Assembly (NCBI RefSeq): GCF_900114185.1
Contig: NZ_FOSE01000004.1
Span: forward strand, 513,519-577,518
DNA length: 64,000 nt
Reading direction: 5' to 3'
Source of the DNA: Cellulomonas sp. KH9
GTDB taxonomy: Bacteria > Actinomycetota > Actinomycetes > Actinomycetales > Cellulomonadaceae
A model generated the notes under the pieces. It had not been told where the DNA came from, searched no databases, and was given only the letters and a program-made list of their open reading frames with translations. The translations under genes were made by a program, and so were the position numbers. Below are positions 1 through 10,294 of the stretch, in pieces. The stretch's first letter is position 1. Each line of letters begins with the position of its first letter.

Positions 1-25
1 GCACCGTCAGGAGCGAGGAGGGGCG

Positions 26-1030
26 ATGAGCGAGCAGACCGGCGCGGGTGCGTCGTCGCGGCACACGCCCGTCCTCCTGCAGCGCTGCCTCGACCTGCTC
101 GCCCCCGCCCTCGCGGCCCCGGGCGCCGTCATGGTCGACTCCACGCTCGGCATGGGCGGGCACACCGAGGGCGTGCTGCGCGCGTTCGAGCACGTCCGGG
201 TCGTCGGCATCGACCGCGACCCGCAGGCGCTGGCGCTCGCGAGCGAGCGGCTCGCGCCGTTCGGTGAGCGCTTCACGCCGGTGCACGCCGTGTACGACGA
301 GATCCGTGAGGTGCTCGACCGTCTCGGCATCGCCGAGGTGCAGGGCGTCCTCATGGACCTCGGCGTCTCCTCCTTGCAGCTCGACGAGGCGGAGCGCGGG
401 TTCGCCTACGCGCAGGACGCCCCCCTCGACATGCGCATGGACCCGACCACGGGCCCGACCGCGGCCGACGTGCTCAACACGTACGACGAGCGGGACATCG
501 CGCGCGTCCTGCGGGTGTACGGCGAGGAGCGGTTCGCGGCCCGCATCGCGCGCGGCGTCGTGCGGCGTCGTGCGCAGGCCCCCCTGACGCGGACGTCCGA
601 GCTCGTCGACATCGTGCGCGCCGGCGTGCCGGCCGCGACCCGCCGCACCGGCGGCCACCCGGCCAAGCGCACGTTCCAGGCGCTGCGGATCGAGGTCAAC
701 GGCGAGCTCGCCGCCCTGGAGCGCGCGGTGCCGGCGTCGGTCGAGGCGCTCGCGGTCGGTGGCCGGATCGTCGTGGAGTCGTACCAGTCCCTCGAGGACC
801 GGATCGTCAAGCGCGCGCTCGCGGTGGGCGCCACGTCGAGCGCCCCGCCCGACCTGCCGGTCGAGCCCGCGACGCACGCGCCCTACCTGCGCCTGCTGAC
901 CCGGGGAGCCGAGGAGGCGGACGCTGACGAGCTCGCCCGCAACCCCCGCTCCCAGTCCGTCCGCCTGCGCGCCGCCGAGCGCCTGCGCCCCACCCCCGAC
1001 CACCTGCGCACCCCGAGGAGAGCCGCATGA
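26..1030 (+). CDS. rsmH: 16S rRNA (cytosine(1402)-N4)-methyltransferase RsmH
   Basis: RsmH (MraW) methylates N4 of C1402 in the decoding centre of 16S rRNA, using S-adenosylmethionine in the cytoplasm. The 334-residue protein has the usual length. HTPVLL lies near residue 14 and the SAM-binding stretch [12 protein letters not shown] near residues 38-49. [17 protein letters not shown] follows near residue 111, and the family C-terminal motif [13 protein letters not shown] is present. The ATG at 26 is preceded by a GAGGAG ribosome site at 15-20. Its stop overlaps the ftsL start as ATGA, as expected for the second gene of a dcw cluster. mraZ would normally precede it but lies outside the window. 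Confidence 0.96.
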   Translation: MSEQTGAGASSRHTPVLLQRCLDLLAPALAAPGAVMVDSTLGMGGHTEGVLRAFEHVRVVGIDRDPQALALASERLAPFGERFTPVHAVYDEIREVLDRLGIAEVQGVLMDLGVSSLQLDEAERGFAYAQDAPLDMRMDPTTGPTAADVLNTYDERDIARVLRVYGEERFAARIARGVVRRRAQAPLTRTSELVDIVRAGVPAATRRTGGHPAKRTFQALRIEVNGELAALERAVPASVEALAVGGRIVVESYQSLEDRIVKRALAVGATSSAPPDLPVEPATHAPYLRLLTRGAEEADADELARNPRSQSVRLRAAERLRPTPDHLRTPRRAA

Positions 1031-1446
1031 GCGCCCAGCCCCTGGCCGCCGCCCGCACCGGTGCCGCGCGTGCGTACCCGCAGCCCGCTCGCCCCGCGGC
1101 CGCGCCGCCGCCGCGCCTGCGGGTCGTCCGGGCACCGGCCCAGGCCCGCTCGCGCGTGCCCTTCGTCCTCGCGTGCATGGCTGTGCTCGGCGGTGCCCTG
1201 CTCGCGGCGCTGCTGCTGAACACGCAGATGGCGTCGCTGGCGTTCGAGCGCTACGAGCTGTCGAACGAGCTCGGGCGGCTGCGGCAGGACCGCATGGACC
1301 TCGTCGCCCAGCTCGACGCGCGGTCGTCGCCGACGCAGCTGGCCGAGGCCGCACGGGCCCGCGGCATGGTGGAGGCGAACGGCACCGGTTGGCTGCGGCT
1401 CGCGGACGGCAGCGTCCAGGGGGCCCCGGCACCCGCCGACGGATGA
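1027..1446 (+). CDS. ftsL: Cell division protein FtsL-like
   Basis: Small bitopic membrane protein of 139 residues. It has a basic, proline-rich cytoplasmic N-terminus of about 42 residues, one membrane segment at about 43-65, and a short extracytoplasmic heptad-like helix at about 66-110. This is FtsL topology, and in that family the helix pairs with FtsB/FtsQ in the divisome. Sequence conservation is weak in FtsL, so the name rests mainly on topology and position between rsmH and ftsI. Both ends overlap neighbours as ATGA, indicating coupled translation. Confidence 0.85.
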   Translation: MSAQPLAAARTGAARAYPQPARPAAAPPPRLRVVRAPAQARSRVPFVLACMAVLGGALLAALLLNTQMASLAFERYELSNELGRLRQDRMDLVAQLDARSSPTQLAEAARARGMVEANGTGWLRLADGSVQGAPAPADG

Positions 1447-3464
1447 GCCCGCGCGCGACCGGCCCGGCGACCCCGGGCGTCCGGCCCGTACGGCGGCAGC
1501 CGGCCGTGCGGGTCGACCCGCGCGTCGCGACCGCCCGTCCGGGGACCCGTGGCACGGTGGGCCGCGTGGACGAGCGTGCCGGCACGGTGCCGCGCCGACG
1601 GCCCGGCCAGGAGCCGACCGCCCGGCGCGCGGCGACGCCCGCACGCCCGACCGCGGCCGTCCCGCCCGCGCGCGGCGGCGGTGGCCGCCCGCCCGTGCGG
1701 GGTGGTGGCCGCCCGCCGGCGCCGCCGGTGCCGCCGACCGTCGTGGCCTCGCGCCCGCGGATGCTGACGCTGGTCGTCGTGCTCGGGCTCGTCCTGGTGA
1801 CGTTCGCCGGCCGGCTGGTCCACGTGCAGGTCGTGGCCGGACCCGAGCTGGCGCAGGAGGCGCGCGAGAACCGGATGACGACCGCCTCGGTCATCGGTGC
1901 CCGCGGGGAGGTCACCGACACCAACGGCGTCGTGCTGGCGACGTCCGTCGAGCGGTACGACATCTCCGTCAACCAGCAGCGGATCGCGCGCTACCAGGCG
2001 CGCGGGTCGACCGTCGGGCTGGACGGCGCCGCCGGCGTCGCGGCCCGGCTGGCGCCGCTGCTGGACATGAACGCCGCGGAGCTCGGCGGCAAGCTCGTCG
2101 GCGACCGGCCCTTCGTCTACGTCAAGAAGAACGTGCTGCCCGACGTGGCGCGGGAGATCCGCGCGCTGCGGATCGACGGCGTCAACGTCGACAAGGTCCC
2201 CGACCGCGTGTACCCCAAGGGCACGGTCGCGGGGAACATCGTCGGCTTCGTGAACTCCGAGGGGGTCGGGCTCCAGGGGCTGGAGTCGGCCCTGGACGAG
2301 AACCTGCGGGGGGTCAAGGGCACCGAGCGCTTCGAGCGGGGCAAGGGTGGCCAGCCGATCCCCGGCGGTGCGAGCGAGCAGACCCCCGCGCGCGACGGGA
2401 GCTCGGTGCGCCTGACGCTCGACTCCGACCTGCAGTGGAAGGCCGAGGAGGAGCTGCGCAAGCAGGTGGCCGCGATGGGTGCGACCGGCGGCACGGTCGT
2501 CGTCATGCGGCCGACGGGAGAGGTGCTCGCGCTGGCGGAGTCCACCGCGTTCGACCCGAACGACCCGGGCGCCCTCGGCACCGGCTCGCTGACCCGCAGC
2601 GTGTCCGACGTGTTCGAGCCCGGGTCGACCGGGAAGGTCGTGACGATGGCCGCCGCGCTCGAGGAGGGGCTCGTCGGCCCCACCGACCGCTTCACCGTCG
2701 CGGACCGGCTGACGACGCCCAACGGCCAGACCTTCAAGGACTCGCACGACCACCCCGTGCAGAAGCTCACCGCGACGGGCATCTTCGCGGAGTCGTCCAA
2801 CACCGGCACGATCCAGATCGGCGAGCGGCTGTCGCTGGAGCAGCGCCACCGGTACCTCTCGCTGTTCGGGTTCGGCAGCCGCACGGGCATCGAGATCCCG
2901 GGCGAGTCGGCGGGCATCCTGCACCCCTACGAGCAGTGGGACGGCCGCTCGCAGTACGCCGTGCTCTTCGGCCAGGCGGTGTCCGTGAACGCCCTGCAGG
3001 CGGCGAGCGTCTTCGCCACCATCGCCAACGGGGGCGTGCACGTGGCGCCGCACCTGGTGGCGGGCTGGACCGATCCCGACGGGACGTACGCGCCGCGGCC
3101 GGCGCCCGAGGGGACCCGGGTGGTGTCCGAGCAGACGGCGGACACCGTGCTGTCGATGATGGAGAGCGTCGTCGACGACGGGACCGGCGGCAACGCCGCG
3201 ATCCCCGGGTACCGGGTCGCGGGCAAGACCGGCACGGCGCAGAAGTTCGCACCGGCGGGCATCACGGCGTCGTTCATCGGCGTCGCGCCCGCGGACGACC
3301 CGCAGGTCGTGACGGCGGTCATCCTGCACGACCCCAGCGCCTCGATCTTCGGTGGCACGGCGGCGGCGCCGGTCTTCTCGACCGTCACGTCGTACGCCCT
3401 GCAGCAGCTGGGGGTCGCGCCCTCCGGGACACCCGCGTCGCTGTTCCCGGCGACGTGGGAGTGA
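1443..3464 (+). CDS. ftsI: Septal peptidoglycan transpeptidase FtsI (PBP3-type)
   Basis: Class B penicillin-binding protein that cross-links septal peptidoglycan. The 673-residue protein has a long Arg/Pro/Gly-rich cytoplasmic N-terminus of about 105 residues and a membrane anchor at about 107-130. The PBP dimerisation domain follows, then the transpeptidase domain. Catalytic motifs are complete: STGK with nucleophile Ser395, SSN at 451-453 and KTGT at 595-598. I chose the ATG at 1443 because it overlaps the ftsL stop (ATGA). The frame stays open further upstream, but that stretch overlaps ftsL. The basic, low-complexity N-terminus is longer than in E. coli but common in actinobacteria. Confidence 0.96.
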   Translation: MSPRATGPATPGVRPVRRQPAVRVDPRVATARPGTRGTVGRVDERAGTVPRRRPGQEPTARRAATPARPTAAVPPARGGGGRPPVRGGGRPPAPPVPPTVVASRPRMLTLVVVLGLVLVTFAGRLVHVQVVAGPELAQEARENRMTTASVIGARGEVTDTNGVVLATSVERYDISVNQQRIARYQARGSTVGLDGAAGVAARLAPLLDMNAAELGGKLVGDRPFVYVKKNVLPDVAREIRALRIDGVNVDKVPDRVYPKGTVAGNIVGFVNSEGVGLQGLESALDENLRGVKGTERFERGKGGQPIPGGASEQTPARDGSSVRLTLDSDLQWKAEEELRKQVAAMGATGGTVVVMRPTGEVLALAESTAFDPNDPGALGTGSLTRSVSDVFEPGSTGKVVTMAAALEEGLVGPTDRFTVADRLTTPNGQTFKDSHDHPVQKLTATGIFAESSNTGTIQIGERLSLEQRHRYLSLFGFGSRTGIEIPGESAGILHPYEQWDGRSQYAVLFGQAVSVNALQAASVFATIANGGVHVAPHLVAGWTDPDGTYAPRPAPEGTRVVSEQTADTVLSMMESVVDDGTGGNAAIPGYRVAGKTGTAQKFAPAGITASFIGVAPADDPQVVTAVILHDPSASIFGGTAAAPVFSTVTSYALQQLGVAPSGTPASLFPATWE

Positions 3465-3474
3465 GCCGGCGGGG

Positions 3475-3480
3475 TAGATT
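3475..3480 (+). promoter_or_regulatory. Predicted -10 box, leaderless promoter of murE
   Basis: TAGATT ends 7 bases before the ATG of murE and just after the ftsI stop. No ribosome-binding site precedes that ATG. The spacing places transcription start at or near the start codon. The -35 region is weak. Inferred from pattern only. Confidence 0.55.
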
Positions 3481-3487
3481 TCTCCCC

Positions 3488-5053
3488 ATGACGTCCCCCC
3501 TGGGCCGGCTGCGCCCCGAGCACCCGCCGGTCCGCAGGGTCGACGACCTCGTCGGCGAGTTCGGACTGCGCTCCGACCGCCCGACGCAGGGTCTGACCTT
3601 CACCGGCGTGACCGTCTCCAGCGCTGACGTGCAGCCCGGTGACCTGTTCGTCGCCGTCCCGGGGCTGCGCGTCCACGGAGCCCGCTTCGTGCCCGACGCC
3701 CTCGCCCGCGGAGCCGTCGCGGTCCTCACCGACGCGGAGGGCGCCGCCTGCGTGCCCGCCGACGCCGGCGTCCCGGTGCTCGTCGCCGACGACCCGCGCG
3801 CGCTCGCCGGGCCGATCGCCGCGTGGGCGCTCGACGACCCGGCGTCACGGCTCGTGACGGTGGGCGTCACCGGGACCAACGGCAAGACCACGACGACCTA
3901 CTTCGTCGACGCCGCGCTGCGCGCCCGGCACACCACGACGGCCGTGCTCGGCACCGTCGAGCTCCGGATCGGCGACGTCGCCGTCGAGAGCCCGCGCACC
4001 ACCGTCGAGGCCCCCGTGCTCCAGTCGCTGCTGGCCCTGGCCCTCGAGCGCGGCGCGACCGCGCTGACCACGGAGGTCTCGTCGCACGCGCTCGCGCTGG
4101 GACGGGTGCGGGGCATGCGGTTCGACGTCGTCGGCTTCACCAACCTGCAGCGCGACCACCTGGACTTCCACGGCGACATGGAGGGGTACTTCCGCGACAA
4201 GTCGCGGCTGTTCGACCCGGACCAGGCGCGCCGCGGCGTCGTCGTCGTCGACGACGAGTGGGGCCGGCGCCTCGCGCAGGAGTCCCCGATCCCTGTGGAG
4301 ACCGTCAGCACGCACGTCGGCGCGCCGGAGGCGGAGCAGGCCGACTGGGCGGTCGTCGAGGCCGACGTCGGCCTGGACGGCGTCGGCTCGCGGTTCGTCC
4401 TGCGCGGCCCCGACGGGGCCCGCCACGAGGCCCACAGCCCGCTGCCCGGACTGGTCAACGTCTCGAACGCCGCGCTCGCCCTGGTGGTCGCGCACGCCGC
4501 GGGCGTCCCGCTCGACGCGGCCGCCGAGGCCGTGGCGCAGGCGCACGCGATCCCCGGCCGCATGGAGCGCGTCGTCGAGCGTGGTGACGGCTGGCCGCTG
4601 TGCCTGGTCGACTACGCCCACACGCCGGACGCGCTCGAGCTCGCCCTCGAGGCGGTGCGGCCCATCACGCCCGGCCGGCTCGTGCTCGTGTACGGCTCGG
4701 ACGGCGACCGGGACCGCGGCAAGCGCCCGATCATGGGGCAGGTCGGCGCCCGGCTGGCCGACGTGCTGGTCGTCACCGACGAGAACCCCCGCTCGGAGGA
4801 CCCCGCGTCCATCCGGGCCGCCATCCTCGAGGGCGTGCGCGACGTGCGCCCCGACCTGGCCGACGTGCACGAGGCCACGAGCCGTGCGCAGGCCATCCGC
4901 GACGCCCTTCGTCTGGCAGGACCGGACGACACCGTGATCGTCACGGGCAAGGGCCACGAACCGACCCAGGAGATCGCCGGGGTGTTCCACCGCTACAACG
5001 ACCGAGACGTGTTCCTCGCCGCCCGCGCCGAGCGCCGGGAGCAGCACGCGTGA
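3488..5053 (+). CDS. murE: UDP-MurNAc-tripeptide synthetase MurE
   Basis: Mur ligase that adds the third (diamino) amino acid to UDP-MurNAc-L-Ala-D-Glu in the cytoplasm, using ATP. The 521-residue protein has the ATP loop GVTGTNGKTTTT near residues 123-134, NLQRDHLDFH in the central domain, and a C-terminal domain containing DYAHTPDALE. The substrate-recognition motif reads ENPR at residues 432-435, where diaminopimelate enzymes usually have DNPR. Cellulomonas cell walls use L-ornithine at this position, so the amino acid added should not be assumed to be diaminopimelate. The ATG at 3488 fits the -10 box at 3475. The stop overlaps murF (GTGA). Confidence 0.94.
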   Translation: MTSPLGRLRPEHPPVRRVDDLVGEFGLRSDRPTQGLTFTGVTVSSADVQPGDLFVAVPGLRVHGARFVPDALARGAVAVLTDAEGAACVPADAGVPVLVADDPRALAGPIAAWALDDPASRLVTVGVTGTNGKTTTTYFVDAALRARHTTTAVLGTVELRIGDVAVESPRTTVEAPVLQSLLALALERGATALTTEVSSHALALGRVRGMRFDVVGFTNLQRDHLDFHGDMEGYFRDKSRLFDPDQARRGVVVVDDEWGRRLAQESPIPVETVSTHVGAPEAEQADWAVVEADVGLDGVGSRFVLRGPDGARHEAHSPLPGLVNVSNAALALVVAHAAGVPLDAAAEAVAQAHAIPGRMERVVERGDGWPLCLVDYAHTPDALELALEAVRPITPGRLVLVYGSDGDRDRGKRPIMGQVGARLADVLVVTDENPRSEDPASIRAAILEGVRDVRPDLADVHEATSRAQAIRDALRLAGPDDTVIVTGKGHEPTQEIAGVFHRYNDRDVFLAARAERREQHA

Positions 5054-6480
5054 TCGCCCTCACAGCGGCCGAGATCGCGGCCGCCACGCACGGCAGCCTG
5101 GCCGGCGTCGCCCCCGGGCACGTGGTGGCCGGCCCCGTCGTCACCGACTCGCGGGAGATGCTGCCGGGCGGCCTGTTCGTCGCGCTGCCCGGGGAGCACG
5201 TCGACGGCCACGACTTCGCCCCGGCGGCCGTGGCGGCGGGCGCCTCGCTCGTCCTGGCCGCACGCCCGCTGCCGGGGCTGCCGTGCGTCGTGGTGCCCGA
5301 CGTGGAGCGCGCGCTGGGCGACCTGGCGCGCGACGTGCTGGTCCGGCTGCGGGACGCGGCCGCGCAGCCCGGGGGGTCGGGCCTGCGCGTCATCGGGGTC
5401 ACCGGCTCGGTCGGCAAGACGACCACCAAGGACGTGCTCGCGCAGGTGTGCGGCGCGGCCGGCCCCACGGTCGCCCCTGTTCGTTCGTTCAACAACGAGA
5501 TCGGCCTGCCCCTGACGGTGCTGCGCGCCGACGAGCAGACCCGGTTCCTCGTGCTCGAGATGGGTGCCAGCGGGCCCGGCCACCTCACGTACCTCACGGA
5601 CATCGCACCGCCGGACGTCGCGGTGGTGCTGGTCGTCGGGCAGGCCCATCTGGGCGGCTTCGGCGGCGGCATCGACGGGGTCGCACGGGCCAAGGCGGAG
5701 ATCGTCGCGGGGCTGGTCCCGGACGGGACCGCCGTGCTCAACGCCGACGACCCGCGGGTGCGCGCCATGGCGGCGGCGGCCCCCGGCGAGGTCGTGCTGT
5801 TCGGCGCGTCGCCGGACGCGCGGGTGCGCGCGGAGGACGTGCGCCTCGACGGGTCGGGCCGGGCGCGCTTCCGGCTCGTGCACGTCGTGGGCGACGCCCG
5901 CGAGGAGCGTGCCGTGGAGCTGCGGCTCGTCGGCGAGCACCACGTGCACAACGCGCTCGCCGCCGCCGCCGCGGCGCTGACGGCCGGCATCCCGCTCGAC
6001 GACGTCGTGGCCGGCCTGTCGGCCGCCGACGCGCTGTCGCCGCACCGCATGCACGTCGTCGACCGACCCGACGGCGTCACCGTCGTGGACGACTCCTACA
6101 ACGCCAACCCCGACTCGATGCGGGCCGCGCTCAAGGCGCTGGCGGTCATCGCGGGACGGCAGCGGCGCTCGGTGGCGGTGCTGGGCGAGATGCTCGAGCT
6201 CGGCGAGGAGTCCCGCGCCGCGCACGACGCGATCGGGCGGCTCGTCGTGCGGCTCAACATCGACCTGACCGTCGTCGTCGGCGACGGTGCGCGCGCCATC
6301 CGCGACGGCGCCAACCACGAGGGCTCGTGGGGTGACGAGGTCGTCCTGGCCGACGACGTCGACGCCGCGGCGGCGTTCCTGGCCGACGAGCTGCGCCCCG
6401 GTGACGTGGTGCTCGTGAAGTCCTCGTTCGGCGCCGGTCTGTGGCGGCTCGGCGACCGGCTCGTGGGGGCCGACGCATGA
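5050..6480 (+). CDS. murF: UDP-MurNAc-pentapeptide synthetase MurF
   Basis: Adds D-Ala-D-Ala to the UDP-MurNAc-tripeptide, completing the cytoplasmic pentapeptide precursor. The 476-residue protein has the N-terminal MurF domain with [19 protein letters not shown] near 35-53. The P-loop [13 protein letters not shown] lies near 117-129 and [11 protein letters not shown] follows. The C-terminal ligase domain contains [17 protein letters not shown] near 345. The GTG at 5050 overlaps the murE stop by four bases, and its own stop overlaps mraY (ATGA). No ddl is present in this cluster, which is normal for the group. Confidence 0.95.
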   Translation: MIALTAAEIAAATHGSLAGVAPGHVVAGPVVTDSREMLPGGLFVALPGEHVDGHDFAPAAVAAGASLVLAARPLPGLPCVVVPDVERALGDLARDVLVRLRDAAAQPGGSGLRVIGVTGSVGKTTTKDVLAQVCGAAGPTVAPVRSFNNEIGLPLTVLRADEQTRFLVLEMGASGPGHLTYLTDIAPPDVAVVLVVGQAHLGGFGGGIDGVARAKAEIVAGLVPDGTAVLNADDPRVRAMAAAAPGEVVLFGASPDARVRAEDVRLDGSGRARFRLVHVVGDAREERAVELRLVGEHHVHNALAAAAAALTAGIPLDDVVAGLSAADALSPHRMHVVDRPDGVTVVDDSYNANPDSMRAALKALAVIAGRQRRSVAVLGEMLELGEESRAAHDAIGRLVVRLNIDLTVVVGDGARAIRDGANHEGSWGDEVVLADDVDAAAAFLADELRPGDVVLVKSSFGAGLWRLGDRLVGADA

Positions 6481-7559
6481 GGGCCGTCCTCATCTCGGGC
6501 GGCATCTCGATGCTCGTCGCGCTGCTCGGCACGCCGCTGTTCATCCGCTTCCTGGTCAAGCGGCAGTACGGGCAGTTCATCCGGCAGGACGGGCCGACCG
6601 CGCACTTCACCAAGCGCGGCACGCCGACGATGGGCGGTGTCGTCATCATCGGCGCGACGCTCGTCGGATGGGGGCTCGGTCTGCTGCTGACGGGCACCAC
6701 GCCCAGCGCGTCCGCCCTGCTGGCGCTGTTCCTCATGACGGGTCTGGGGGTCGTCGGGTTCCTCGACGACTTCATCAAGATCTCGCGGCAGCGGTCGCTC
6801 GGGCTGAGCCCGCTGTGGAAGATCGTCGGCCAGGGCGTCGTCGGTGTGGTGTTCTCCGTCCTGGCGCTGCAGTTCCCCAACGAGCAGTTCCGCACGCCGG
6901 CGTCGACGCGGATCTCGTTCATCCGCGACACCGGGCTGGACCTGGCGTTCGCCGGCGCGACCGTCGGCCTCGTCCTGTTCGTCATCTGGGCGAACTTCCT
7001 CATCACCGCCTGGTCCAACGCCGTGAACCTCACCGACGGCCTCGACGGCCTCGCGACCGGCGTCTCGCTCATCGTCTTCGGTGCGTACGTGCTGGTCGGG
7101 GTCTGGCAGTTCAACCAGACGTGCCAGAAGCTGCTGTCCGCCGGGCCACGGTGCTACGAGACGCGTGACCCCCTGGACCTGGCGGTCGTGGCCGCCGCCA
7201 TCACGGGTGCCCTGTTCGGCTTCCTGTGGTGGAACGCGAGTCCCGCGAAGATCTTCATGGGCGACACCGGGTCGCTCGCGCTGGGCGGCGCGCTCGCCGC
7301 GCTGACGATCCTCACGCGCACGGAGATCCTCGGCGCGATCATCGGCGGTCTGTTCGTCCTCATCGTGCTCTCGGACGTCATCCAGATCGGCTTCTTCAAG
7401 ATGACCGGCAGACGCGTGTTCAAGATGGCACCGCTGCACCACCACTTCGAGCTGTCGGGGTGGGGCGAGGTGACGATCGTCATCCGGTTCTGGATCATCG
7501 CCGGCCTCTTCGTCGCGCTCGGGGTCGGCATCTTCTACGCGGAGTGGGTGGCGCAGTAG
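6477..7559 (+). CDS. mraY: Phospho-MurNAc-pentapeptide transferase MraY
   Basis: Integral membrane enzyme that transfers phospho-MurNAc-pentapeptide to undecaprenyl phosphate, forming lipid I. The 360-residue protein has about ten membrane segments. Family motifs are present: FLDDFIKI (Asp pair) near residues 97-104, [15 protein letters not shown] near 181-195, [12 protein letters not shown] near 259 and the cytoplasmic HHHFE near 321. The ATG overlaps the murF stop. Its TAG stop directly abuts the GTG of murD. Length and motifs are standard. Confidence 0.97.
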   Translation: MRAVLISGGISMLVALLGTPLFIRFLVKRQYGQFIRQDGPTAHFTKRGTPTMGGVVIIGATLVGWGLGLLLTGTTPSASALLALFLMTGLGVVGFLDDFIKISRQRSLGLSPLWKIVGQGVVGVVFSVLALQFPNEQFRTPASTRISFIRDTGLDLAFAGATVGLVLFVIWANFLITAWSNAVNLTDGLDGLATGVSLIVFGAYVLVGVWQFNQTCQKLLSAGPRCYETRDPLDLAVVAAAITGALFGFLWWNASPAKIFMGDTGSLALGGALAALTILTRTEILGAIIGGLFVLIVLSDVIQIGFFKMTGRRVFKMAPLHHHFELSGWGEVTIVIRFWIIAGLFVALGVGIFYAEWVAQ

Positions 7560-9029
7560 GTGGACGCACGCTTCGACGGTCGCACGGTGCTCGTCGCCGG
7601 CCTGGGCGTCTCCGGGCGCGCCGCGGCGCAGGTCCTGACGGACCGGGGCGCGCGGGTGGTGACGTTCGACGAGCACGCCCCCGAGGCGGACGCCGCGGAC
7701 GTGGCCGGGCTCGTCGCCGAGGGCCTGCGCGGGGCCGACCTCGTCGTGACCTCCCCGGGTCTGCCCCCGACCCACCCGGTCCTCGCCGCGGCGGGGGAGC
7801 GCGGGGTGCCGGTGTGGAGCGAGGTCGAGCTCGCGTGGCAGGTCCGCGTGCCCCGGGACGGCGGCGACGGGCATCCCGCCCCCTGGCTCGCGGTCACGGG
7901 GACCAACGGCAAGACGACGACCGTCGGCATGCTCGAGTCGATCCTGCGTGCGGCGGGACGGCGCACCGTCGCCGTGGGCAACGTGGGCACGCCCGTGGTG
8001 CTGGCGGCCGTGGACCCGGCGCTGGACGTGCTGGCGGTCGAGCTGTCGAGCTTCCAGCTGCACCACACGCACTCGATGTCCGCGCAGGCGGCGGCCGTGC
8101 TCAACGTCGCGCCCGACCACCTCGACTGGCACGGCTCGCTGGCCGCGTACGCCGCGGACAAGGGGCGCATCTACGAGCGGGCGCAGGTCGCGTGCGTGTA
8201 CGACGCGACGGACCCGGTCACCGAGGACCTCGTCCGCGAGGCCGACGTGGTCGACGGGTGCGTCGCCGTCGGGTTCACGCTGGGGATGCCCGGCGTCGGG
8301 CAGCTCGGACTCGTCGAGGACGTGCTGGTGGACCGGGGCTTCGCCCGGCTGCGCCACACGCACGCCGCCGAGCTCGGCACGCTCGCCGACCTCGCGCAGC
8401 TCGCGGGCCCGGCCGGGGTGGTCCCGCCCCACGTGGTGCGCAACGCGCTCGCGGCCGCCGCGCTGGCGCTCGCCCACGGTGTCGACCCCGTGCACGTCCG
8501 CGACGGGCTGCGCGGCTTCGCCCCCGGGGCGCACCGCATCGTGACCGTCGGCCGCGTCGACGACGTGGCGTACGTGGACGACTCCAAGGCGACCAACGCG
8601 CACGCCGCCGCCGCCTCCCTCGCCGCCTTCGAGCCCGGGTCGGTCGTGTGGATCGCGGGCGGGCTGGCCAAGGGCGCGCAGTTCGACGACCTCGTCCGCA
8701 CCCGGCGCGACCGGCTGCGCGGGGTCGTCCTGCTCGGGGTGGACCGTGCGCCGCTGCGCGAGGCCCTCGCCCGACACGCACCGGATATCCCGGTGATCGA
8801 GCTGGACGCCGGTGACACTGAGCCGGTGATGACGCGCGCCGTGCACAGCGCGCGCCGGCTGGCGGCCGGCGCGCCCGAGGGCGTGCCCGTCACGGTCCTG
8901 CTCGCCCCCGCGTGCGCGTCGATGGACCAGTTCACGTCCTACGCCGCCCGCGGCGACGCGTTCGCGGCGGCCGTGCGGTCGCTGCACGGCGAGGTCGGGC
9001 AGGAGCGGCAGCCGGACGGTCGGCCGTGA
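7560..9029 (+). CDS. murD: UDP-MurNAc-L-alanine:D-glutamate ligase MurD
   Basis: ATP-dependent ligase adding D-glutamate to UDP-MurNAc-L-Ala. The 489-residue protein has an N-terminal Rossmann-type domain starting VLVAGLGVSGRAAAQ. The ATP loop is VTGTNGKTTTVGML near residues 112-125, followed by LNVAPDHLDWH in the central domain. The C-terminal domain contains YVDDSKATNAHAA near 338. The GTG start follows the mraY TAG with no gap, and the stop overlaps ftsW (GTGA). No separate ribosome site is evident, so translation probably depends on termination of mraY. Confidence 0.95.
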   Translation: MDARFDGRTVLVAGLGVSGRAAAQVLTDRGARVVTFDEHAPEADAADVAGLVAEGLRGADLVVTSPGLPPTHPVLAAAGERGVPVWSEVELAWQVRVPRDGGDGHPAPWLAVTGTNGKTTTVGMLESILRAAGRRTVAVGNVGTPVVLAAVDPALDVLAVELSSFQLHHTHSMSAQAAAVLNVAPDHLDWHGSLAAYAADKGRIYERAQVACVYDATDPVTEDLVREADVVDGCVAVGFTLGMPGVGQLGLVEDVLVDRGFARLRHTHAAELGTLADLAQLAGPAGVVPPHVVRNALAAAALALAHGVDPVHVRDGLRGFAPGAHRIVTVGRVDDVAYVDDSKATNAHAAAASLAAFEPGSVVWIAGGLAKGAQFDDLVRTRRDRLRGVVLLGVDRAPLREALARHAPDIPVIELDAGDTEPVMTRAVHSARRLAAGAPEGVPVTVLLAPACASMDQFTSYAARGDAFAAAVRSLHGEVGQERQPDGRP

Positions 9030-10294
9030 GCGCCGACGCGCCCGCGCGCCCCCGCACGGCCCCCACCCGCACGGTCACACCGCCCGGCGGGACGCCGCAG
9101 GTCCGCGAACCGTCCTTCCTCGGCACGTGGAACTCGGCCGTCACCAGCTACTACGTGCTGCTGGGCTCGACGTTCCTGCTGGTGGCGATCGGCCTCGTCA
9201 TGGTGCTGTCGAGCTCGAGCGTCGAGTCGCTGGCGGCGGGGGACTCGCCGTACGCGGTCTTCCTCAACCAGGCGCGGTACGCGCTCATCGGGCTGCCGGT
9301 GCTGCTGCTGATGTCGCGGTTGCCGGTCCGTGCGGTGCGGGCGCTCGCGTGGCCCGCGCTCGGCGGCGCGATCGCCTTCCAGATGCTGGTGTTCACCCCG
9401 CTGGGCTGCGGCGAGGGCGGGAACCTCAACTGGGTGTGCCTGCCCGGGTTCTCGGCGCAGCCGTCGGAGGTCGTCAAGCTCGCGCTGGCGATCTGGCTCG
9501 GTGCGCTGCTCACGCGCAAGCTGCCCCTGCTGCACGAGTGGAAGCACGCCCTGGTGCCCGTCGTGCCGGTCGCGGGGATCGCGATCGGCGTCGTGCTGCT
9601 GGGCCACGACCTCGGCACGGCGATGGTGATGGTCCTGCTCGTCGCGGGCGCGATGTTCGTCGCCGGCGTGCCGCTGCGCATCTTCGGGTTCGCGGCGCTG
9701 CTGGCCGCGGGCGGCGTGGCGGCGCTCACCCTCGGCAGCCCGAACCGCATCAACCGGATCATGTCCTGGCTCTCGGACGAGTGCGACAAGACCAACGAGT
9801 GCTACCAGAGCCTGCACGCCGGCTACGGCCTGGCCACCGGCGGCGTCAGCGGCGTCGGCCTGGGGCAGAGCGCCGAGAAGTGGTCGTATCTGCCGGCGGC
9901 CCACAACGACTTCATCTACGCGATCCTGGGGGAGGAGCTCGGCCTCGTGGGCACCCTGCTCGTGCTCGGTCTGTTCGCGCTCCTCGCGTTCGCGATGATC
10001 CGCATCATGCGCCGGCACCCCGACCCGTTCGTCAAGATCACGACGGCCGCCGTGTTCGCGTGGGTCGTCGGCCAGGCGGCGGTCAACATCGCCGTCGTCA
10101 TCGGCCTCGCGCCCGTGATCGGCGTGCCGCTGCCGCTGGTCTCGGCGGGCGGGTCGGCGCTCATCATGACGATGGCCGCCCTGGGGCTGGTCCTGTCCTT
10201 CGCCCGCACCGAGCCGGGCGCCGCCGAGGCCCTGGCGGCCCGTGCCTCGGTCGTGCGCCGCTCCCTCGCCGTGATCGGACGTACCCGTGGCTGA
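9026..10294 (+). CDS. ftsW: Septal SEDS peptidoglycan glycosyltransferase FtsW
   Basis: Polytopic SEDS-family protein that polymerises septal glycan strands together with FtsI. The 422-residue protein has a cytoplasmic N-terminus of about 45 residues and about ten membrane segments. Conserved family stretches include FSAQPSEVVKLALAIWLG, GHDLGTAMVM and AHNDFIYAILGEELGLVG. The end motif is PLPLVSAGGSALIMTMAALG. The GTG at 9026 overlaps the murD stop. The 3' end overlaps the next gene by 8 bases. SEDS proteins also include RodA, but the position next to murD and murG supports FtsW. Confidence 0.94.
   Translation: MSADAPARPRTAPTRTVTPPGGTPQVREPSFLGTWNSAVTSYYVLLGSTFLLVAIGLVMVLSSSSVESLAAGDSPYAVFLNQARYALIGLPVLLLMSRLPVRAVRALAWPALGGAIAFQMLVFTPLGCGEGGNLNWVCLPGFSAQPSEVVKLALAIWLGALLTRKLPLLHEWKHALVPVVPVAGIAIGVVLLGHDLGTAMVMVLLVAGAMFVAGVPLRIFGFAALLAAGGVAALTLGSPNRINRIMSWLSDECDKTNECYQSLHAGYGLATGGVSGVGLGQSAEKWSYLPAAHNDFIYAILGEELGLVGTLLVLGLFALLAFAMIRIMRRHPDPFVKITTAAVFAWVVGQAAVNIAVVIGLAPVIGVPLPLVSAGGSALIMTMAALGLVLSFARTEPGAAEALAARASVVRRSLAVIGRTRG

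Noticed and set aside
6096..8987. A 963-codon minus-strand frame across mraY and murD
   Set aside because: Antisense shadow. The plus-strand genes have complete motifs and coupled junctions.
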